From Paulinella micropora (lineage: Eukaryota > Cercozoa > Imbricatea > Euglyphida), in NCBI GenBank assembly GCA_009731375.1, contig BJOX01000027.1:1278792-1342791 (forward strand): a stretch of DNA of 64,000 nt, read 5' to 3'. The position numbers and the translations under genes were made by a program. Below the pieces are notes generated by a model. That model did no database searches. It was not told where the DNA came from and saw only the letters and a program-made list of their open reading frames with translations. Below are positions 63,065 through 64,000 of this stretch, piece after piece; positions within the stretch are counted from its first letter, which is position 1; the number at the start of each line of letters is the position of its first letter.

Positions 63065-63647
63065 GAGAAGAGAAGGAGAAGGAGAAGGAGAAAGAGAAGG
63101 AGAAAGAGAAGAAGGAGAGGAGGAGGAGGAGGAGGAGGAGGAGGAAGAGAAGGAAGAAGAAGAAGAAGAAGAAGAAGAAGAAGAAGAAGAAGAAGAAGAA
63201 GAAGAAGAAGAAGAAGAAGAAGAAGAAGACGAAGAAGAAGAAGAAGAAGAAGAAGAAGAAGAAGAAGAAGAAGAAGANNNNNNNNNNNNNNNNNNNNNNN
63301 NNNNNNNNNNNNNNNNNNNNNNNNNNNNNNNNNNNNNNNNNNNNNNNNNNNNNNNNNNNNNNNNNNNNNNNNNNNNNNNNNNNNNNNNNNNNNNNNNNNN
63401 NNNNNNNNNNNNNNNNNNNNNNNNNNNNNNNNNNNNNNNNNNNNNNNNNNNNNNNNNNNNNNNNNNNNNNNNNNNNNNNNNNNNNNNNNNNNNNNNNNNN
63501 NNNNNNNNNNNNNNNNNNNNNNNNNNNNNNNNNNNNNNNNNNNNNNNNNNNNNNNNNNNNNNNNNNNNNNNNNNNNNNNNNNNNNNNNNNNNNNNNNNNN
63601 NNNNNNNNNNNNNNNNNNNNNNNNNNNNNNNNNNNNNNNNNNNNNNN
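63065..63647. repeat. (GAA)n microsatellite and 370-N gap
   Basis: GGAGAA then GAA repeats run into the gap at 63278-63647. Confidence 0.95.
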
Positions 63648-63677
63648 AGGGAGGGGAGGGAGGGCACTTGTTGCGTT

Positions 63678-63866
63678 GCCTGTGCGGCGTCGGAGAGCGC
63701 GCACAGCTCGCTCAAGGACTCCTTCACAGCAACAAGCACCTACACACATCACATAACAGCTCGCTCAAGCACTCCTTCACAACAACAAGCACCTACAACA
63801 CAGCGCACACACTACGCGCACAGCTCGCTCAAGGACTCCTTCACAGCAACAAGAACCTACAACACA
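63678..63866 (-). CDS. Three tandem exon-like units VLVAVKESLSELC
   Basis: Minus-strand units near 63835-63866, 63754-63790 and 63690-63737 each follow a TTGTAG or TGTGTAG acceptor and read V-L-V-A/V-V-K-E-S/C-L-S-E-L. The last continues CALSDAAQ. The middle unit diverges. Probably a duplicated helical exon of the same unknown gene. Confidence 0.45.
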
Positions 63867-63879
63867 CATCACAAAACAC

Positions 63880-64000
63880 AACATAACGTAACGTAACGCA
63901 ACATAACATGACATAACATGACATAACATGACATGACATAACATGACATAACATAACATAACATAACTAACATAACATAACATAACATAACATAACATAA
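63880..64000. repeat. (ATAAC)n microsatellite
   Basis: ATAAC/ATGAC pentamers to the window end. Confidence 0.95.

Overview
This window reads as a nuclear contig from an intron-rich, extremely microsatellite-rich eukaryote, probably a microbial one; I cannot name the lineage. The evidence is GT-AG-bounded mini-exons, Ty3/gypsy, Ty1/copia and piggyBac-type elements, an integrated Polinton/Maverick virus and kilobases of simple repeats. Several N10 gaps, some flanked by duplicated sequence, show that this is a draft scaffold.

Layout. 1-3.1 kb: hexanucleotide and trinucleotide microsatellites with tiny exon-like islands. 3108-24532: a complete Polinton with 313-314 bp terminal inverted repeats and a TACATA target duplication. 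It carries a protein-primed DNA polymerase B (broken), retroviral-type integrase, packaging ATPase, adenain-like protease, penton, major capsid, GIY-YIG nuclease and a phage-like fibre ending in an S74-type chaperone. 24.5-28.0 kb: an array of leucine-rich-repeat (LRR) mini-exons. 28968-45470: a large minus-strand Ty3/gypsy retrotransposon whose 3' LTR is split by a 2.66 kb piggyBac-like element. 46.6-50.1 kb: a decayed Ty1/copia element. 52.9-53.9 kb: duplicated RanBP2-type zinc-finger exons. 54.4-57.9 kb: a second LRR mini-exon array. 57.9-64 kb: microsatellites with small minus-strand candidate exons.

The most unusual structure is in the two LRR arrays. Each 84-nt, phase-0 exon encodes exactly one 28-residue ribonuclease-inhibitor-type repeat. 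Plus- and minus-strand exons are arranged as convergent dyads whose two splice donors overlap in one palindrome, usually GGTACC. Neighbouring dyads are usually separated by a second palindrome, TGCTACCG...CGGTAGCA, lying between divergent acceptors. Truncated exons and the end of a segmental duplication fall at this second palindrome. The layout resembles a set of interchangeable, invertible LRR cassettes. The palindromes may be recombination points for building repeat-variant receptors; that function is inference.

The Polinton looks like a resident provirus in decay. Its virion genes (major capsid, penton) are open, while polymerase, ATPase, integrase and fibre are frameshifted. It sits in a TACA microsatellite next to LRR sequence, and a related locus at 54.4 kb looks like the unoccupied site.
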